Shown: one piece after another, positions 59,250-64,000 of the stretch
Numbering within the stretch: the first letter of the stretch is position 1
Layout of the letters: the number at the start of each line of letters is the position of its first letter
Assembly: GCA_964019165.1 (NCBI GenBank)
Contig: OZ025270.1
Span: 5,042,528-5,106,527 of the forward strand
Origin: Mastigias papua
Taxonomy: Eukaryota; Cnidaria; Scyphozoa; Rhizostomeae; Mastigiidae
Reading direction: 5' to 3'
DNA length: 64,000 nt
Made by a program: the position numbers and the translations under genes
The notes under the pieces: generated by a model
What the model was told of the DNA's origin: nothing
Databases searched by the model: none
What the model saw: only the letters and a program-made list of their open reading frames with translations

Positions 59250-62234
59250 ATGATCGATTTGCTCAGGGAAGCCATCGCAATGTGCATTTACTCTGCTATT
59301 CAGACAGGACTGAATACCCAAACCGGTAGGGCCATCGTAGTCCCATCTACTAAATAGGGCTAGTACAGGCTGGGCTAGCAGAAGATCAATTAGAGATAAT
59401 AGGATTTTGGAAAAGTCCCAACGAGTAGGGTAGAATGAAAAATAATGAACAGGAAAGAATACGAATGAGACGGAATGATGTAGATCAAATAGAGGTGACT
59501 AAGACCAAAACAGTGTTGGCATGAATCAAGTGCATGTGTCATTATACCAGTTTTCTTACGCAGGTATTTTGCGCCTGTCAAATTATGGGTAACTGAAGGT
59601 GTATCTCTATTGCTGGCTGTGCAAACATAAATAACATAACAACCTGAATAAGTAACACTCTATCAAAAGAGAGAACAGTATTAGAAAAGTGAACTTTGTG
59701 CGGACGAGATTCACTGTATTCAAACTGAGAAGAAAATCTGCATGATAAGAGTGACAAAGTGACGTGAGTAAAGTTATGCAGTTTACTAAGGTACATCTAC
59801 AGTGAGTGGTAGGAAAGTGCACTTACTAAATTTCTTTCTCTCATATTCTACACCTCCAACTAAATATCATGATAAGATATAAACAATGCCCTGGTTAAAA
59901 ACTAGAAACGTTTACATGGCTTCAGAGAGTAAATATCATCGTTAAATATAAATATAAAGTCTTAAGGATTGCAGATAAAATTAAGCAAGGAATATTACTT
60001 CTTTTCTATGAATCAACGGAAATATTTTAACACTAGATTGTTACCATAAGTTTTCATCCCCTAAAAATTTAGTATTTGTTGCAAAAAATAATGCAATCAC
60101 TTCCGTGGTAATTTGATTTTGATTGAAATAAATGCCTTCCAAGAAGGTCTTAAATCAATTATATATTTATTGAAGCGCATTGCAGAATAATCTACCAGAT
60201 GTAATGAGAACTTCTTTGTTAAAGCTTTTGCTTTAAACTGCATCCAAAAAGGTACTGTTCTAGGCAATTCAATAACGACTGGATGCTACACATAGACATG
60301 GAAACTCGATTTAGTGTAAAATCTATGAACAAATAATTGGTCATGTTTGCTACATAGCAAATTACGTACGTAATACATCTAATGTTTAAAGTACGTTCCA
60401 TTATTGAGCAGAATTCAAGTTTAATCAATCAAAACAAAAAAATACAGGAAGAATGTGCTACTTAGCAGCACGAAATAAACTCCTAGTCATGTGAGGCATC
60501 TTGTGACAGTATCATACTGGGACCACTTTCTGGCCCAAGTAAATAAGCAAAGTTATTGACCGTTGGACGCAGTACTCATCCTGTCACCTGAGTGTATCCG
60601 CATCTTGTTATATCTATAGGTTTACCTTTCGGTTGTTATCCGTTGGTCGGACAAGATAAACTTGTCAGTATGACAGAAAATTGTCACACTTTTTCCAGCA
60701 ATAGTGAAGTTCTGTAGTACCAGTAAGCTATTCACTTATATTTGACATGTTTAAGAAAATTCAATTCAGCGATAATGTTGATGTTGGAGCACCGAATGCA
60801 GATCCCCAAAGAACAAGCTTTCTCTTTCGGGAGTCTGAATTTGGCAGCTGAAGATTGTTGCTGTTGTTTACTTTACTTCGAGTAGGTTTTTATATCTAGC
60901 TTGTTCAGCTAATTTAGGCCTACGGTGAATGCCGCAGGCCAGGCATGGGACCCCTAGTTTAACGTCCCTTCCGAAGGATGGCGGAGTGAGTTGCTTTGGT
61001 CATTTATCTGAAAAGTCTCCCATCCAGTTGCAGACCTAACGGAGCCAAGCTTTACTTCAGCTAGCAAACGGAAGCTAGCTGATCTGCTTGGCCACTCACC
61101 CAACAACAACAATAAAGTATGGCTAATTGAGAAAAAGACTCTGAGCAGACAAAATGAATCGCAGTTCCTTGCTTTTCTATTTATCGATGATGGTAAACAC
61201 GACCGCCATCACAGGTCTATCGATAACTCAAAACTAACAGACAATAACTCATATTCAAAATATACAGTTTGCTTACAATTCCGCTAAGCACTTTCGAAAG
61301 GGTAGGACAGACTATGATAGAGTAATATTCCGCAGACTAGTTTCTTGCCACAGCTCATTTTACAGCCAAATGTTTATAGTTTTCTCCCATTGAAGATCAT
61401 AATTTGTGAAGTTACAAGGAAGGGGGGGGGGGTTGTTTTGTGACACTGCGGTACAAAGGGAGGAATGGGTTGCACTGTAACCATCTGTTGGTAGTTGTCT
61501 TAGCATGGTCTCATCTTTCTCTACAGCAGTTTCTAATCACTGGAAACCAATGCAAAGCATAATTCAAGAGTGTACTGTAAGCTTATTGTCTTCTCTAAAC
61601 AGACTTGGAGTATAAAAATCGCCTTTTCGGAACATGTTGTGTTCCCTTACAAACATGGAAAAATCATACTCATATGTTTGCTACATAATACATCTTTTAT
61701 AGAGAGTTATCTCTTCAGAACGGCATGCCAAAATATGTTAATTTGAATTGGAATTTCTTTCAGAGTTATAATGCGATCAAATTCAATTCCTAAGCATCAA
61801 AAGCATCCTGGTCCACCTGTGCAATGAAATAATCTTAGGAATAGCGGTATGGGACAAAAAGTTCTCTGAAGTCGTGCCAAATTAAGAAAACAATGCAATA
61901 TTAAATCAATGCAATATTGATCCTATAGCTGCTTTTATACTGCTGTTTAACTTCATGAGTAGTAGTTCATCTTTTATTTAGGCCTGAATTCACAAATCTA
62001 CCATTTGAAGCATTGAAGAATTGATAATATTTAACTAGACACGCCAATGTCAGTTCAGTTTGAGTTTTGGATTGATGCGCAAGTATCTGAACCTTCACTC
62101 AGTAACATCGTATCAGAATACCAATAAAGATTATTCTATGAAAATTTGGCCTAACAGTTCTGCCTTTCATTTGCTTAACAACTTTAAACAATCGCGTGTT
62201 ACTGTAATAAATTCAACATAATGCATGTCTTTTA
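59250..62234. other. Gene-free stretch upstream of the sulfotransferase
   Basis: No gene recognised. It holds a partial copy of the AGCACGAAAAAGC family (60590-60722, ending TAGTGAAGTTCTGTAGTACC), a GC-richer stretch at 60915-61090 that looks like an old repeat (AACGTCCCTTCCGAAGGATG), and a G homopolymer near 61422-61432. Confidence 0.45.
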
Positions 62235-62274
62235 GGGTATATCACTCTGTTGATCAAGAAAAACTTTCATCACC

Positions 62275-63084
62275 ATGACTAAGCGAGTCTTTCTGTGGAC
62301 AGCCCCAAGATGTGTTTCAACTGCATTTGAAAGGTCGATTATGGAATTAGAGAACAGCAAGATATTTCATGAGCCATATTCATGGGCGTACTATTTCGGG
62401 CCAGAGAGGCAAAGTGATAGATACAAGCACCAAAGCCCAGATGAAAAGCAAAAGTACCAGACCATTGGTAAATTACTGCTTAAAGAATATGATGGAGTTG
62501 ATTTGGTCTTTTCTAAGGATATGGCGTATGCAATTGATAACCATTTTGAAGAGTTCCTCAAGGATGGTATTCGTACCTTTCAGCACACATTTCTAATACG
62601 CAACCCGAAGAAAGCTATACCATCCCTTCATGCCGCTTCTGTCAACAAGCAGTTGACCGGCTGGGACTACTTTGACCCAAAAGAGAGTGGTTTCAGACAA
62701 ATGTTTGAATTGTATAGGTTCCTTGTTGCAAACAAAGAGGAAAGTCCCGTCATTGTGGATGCAGACGATTTACTGGAAGATCCTGAAGGGATAATGAGAG
62801 CATATTGTGAAGGAATAGGTGTGAGGTTTGATAAGAAGATCCTTGAATGGGAGCCCGGACCAGTACCCGACTGGGATGTATGGGCTGGCTGGCATGAAAA
62901 TGCATTGAAAAGCTCTGGGTTTCGCCGGCAAGATCCTAACAAATCCAAAATCGATGCTGGTAAGAAATTTGAAGAAGAAAGGTTGCCAAATATTGTCATG
63001 CAAACAATTGAGAGATCGATGCCATTCTACGATGAGCTCTACAAGAATAGAGTTAGGCCAATCAACGCAGTGGAAAGGAAGTAA
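62275..63084 (+). CDS. Sulfotransferase-family protein (P-loop PAPS-binding type), single coding exon
   Basis: An intact frame of 269 residues. The N-terminus VFLWTAPRCVSTAFERSI holds a 5'-phosphosulfate-binding loop (residues 9-18, PR-xx-ST). Residues 106-117, FLIRNPKKAIPS, fit the 3'-phosphate-binding signature R-x-P...S (Arg109 and Ser117). These are the two hallmarks of PAPS-dependent sulfotransferases, which move sulfate onto alcohols, amines or sugars. The C-terminal WxxGPVPDWDVWAGWHENAL region resembles the sulfotransferase-like proteins found in bacteria, plants (fused to a branched-chain aminotransferase-like domain) and some invertebrates. It is not like the cytosolic SULT1/2 family. 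No signal peptide or membrane segment is seen, so it is probably cytosolic. The acceptor-like CATGTCTTTTAG before 62236 suggests a 5' UTR exon upstream and so a genuine nuclear gene. The substrate is unknown. Confidence 0.88.
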   Translation: MTKRVFLWTAPRCVSTAFERSIMELENSKIFHEPYSWAYYFGPERQSDRYKHQSPDEKQKYQTIGKLLLKEYDGVDLVFSKDMAYAIDNHFEEFLKDGIRTFQHTFLIRNPKKAIPSLHAASVNKQLTGWDYFDPKESGFRQMFELYRFLVANKEESPVIVDADDLLEDPEGIMRAYCEGIGVRFDKKILEWEPGPVPDWDVWAGWHENALKSSGFRRQDPNKSKIDAGKKFEEERLPNIVMQTIERSMPFYDELYKNRVRPINAVERK

Positions 63085-64000
63085 GCAATACAACACTGTC
63101 TACTTGTTTTAAATTGTTAGGAAATGTAAATAGGATTCAATCATGTGAAAAGGGTGAAGTGAGAATTGCATAATTTACAATTTTTTTACAAATAACAATT
63201 TGTTCTACTAAAGTTACTTTATTGTATATACGTATTAATCTTAACTGGAGAAAGAAATTTTGATAAAGAGGAGTCTTATTGTAATGACAATAGTGAAAAC
63301 AAAGAGAAGAAGGACTATATGGGACTATATCGACACAGAATATAGACTGTAGAATGTTCTAACCTTTTCCATGTTTCTTGCTAGGTGTATTAGTGCATAA
63401 TCCCTGTTACATTGTTAAGCATATCTATTCAAGTACTACAAACAATGAAGTATCTTTTTATACAAAAACTACACTTGGACTTATTACACTGCATACAATG
63501 TCGGGTGCAACAACTGTTCAATTTTTTGCAACCATCATCAAAAAATTTTACTGAGAACAATTGATTCCTTGTTGTGTCATTTAGCAATGAATACTCGAAA
63601 GTTATGACTTGGGTGGATTTACAATAATTTTAAACTTTCAAGGAGGATGACCGTACAGGGAACTAAATTATACTCGTGTGAATTTGGCAAAGATTGACAT
63701 AAGCTACCTACTCTCTATCGTCCACATATATGGTTGATTGCAAAGGTAGGGATTAGCTAATTGGCTATAAGTGTTTACATGTAAGGGAACTGGAATCGCT
63801 AGCAGAGAGGAAAATTGCTAAGAGTAAATAGTATACGGTTGGGATTGAGGGGAGGCTTGAACTTTTCTAATTGATTAAGCATTAGGATTTATTGAAAAAA
63901 TTACAGGATACAAGAAAAAAGACTTTGTATAATCCTACAGCAATTTAACTTGTGATCTAGCCAAGGCGTGGGCTTACAGCTATGCTGCTATCTGTGATAA
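63085..64000. other. 3' flank of the sulfotransferase gene
   Basis: AT-rich sequence without a recognisable gene. It presumably includes the 3' UTR. Confidence 0.5.

Noticed and set aside
62369..63096. Overlapping frames on both strands of the sulfotransferase gene
   Set aside because: They are shadows of the 269-codon frame, which alone carries the PAPS-binding motifs.

Overview
This window is from a nuclear eukaryotic genome, most probably an invertebrate animal. It is AT-rich, its genes have many short exons with GT-AG introns, and it is crowded with transposon debris: non-LTR and Penelope-type retroelements, many miniature inverted-repeat elements, tRNA-derived elements and long (TA)n tracts. 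The gene content (a neuronal-calcium-sensor protein, a DGAT2-family acyltransferase and the ciliary kinase NME7) is animal-like. I cannot name the species; a sponge or cnidarian is only a guess.

Layout. 1-20 kb is gene-poor. It holds decayed reverse transcriptase fragments (about 1-500, 2.34-2.53 kb and 7.95-9.92 kb), several MITEs, and a (TA)n cluster near 11.0-11.65 kb containing a tRNA-like element. 20.4-22.0 kb is a two-exon EF-hand calcium sensor. 24.2-27.7 kb is a four-exon DGAT2/MOGAT-family acyltransferase. 28.5-35.9 kb is intergenic, with a precisely bounded hAT-type MITE, a foldback element and a nested MITE-in-MITE. 35.9-48.4 kb is an almost complete NME7 gene (DM10 plus two NDP-kinase domains, 13 coding exons seen). 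49-62 kb is again repeat-rich: a tRNA-cored palindrome, a decayed Penelope-like element encoding a GIY-YIG endonuclease, (TA)n tracts, and Tc1-like and Harbinger-like MITEs. 62.3-63.1 kb is an intact, intron-free coding region for a PAPS-dependent-type sulfotransferase. All four confident genes are on the + strand. They do not look functionally linked.

The most striking structure is in NME7. The intron before the exon encoding LSLVD-GDQYT ends in a 62-bp tandem array of 24 copies, and the real exon start is the 25th. Each unit contains the 3' end of the intron (a CTCAC branch-point-like motif, a pyrimidine tract and AG) plus the first ~32 nt of the exon, followed by an in-frame stop in every decoy. 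It is therefore a tandem array of splice acceptors, and a 9-unit (558-bp) block inside it is duplicated exactly. Other items worth checking are palindromic elements built around different tRNA-like cores, hammerhead-core-like motifs next to (TA)n tracts, a nested transposon whose empty site is preserved in a sister copy, and a 77-bp higher-order minisatellite in the last NME7 intron.
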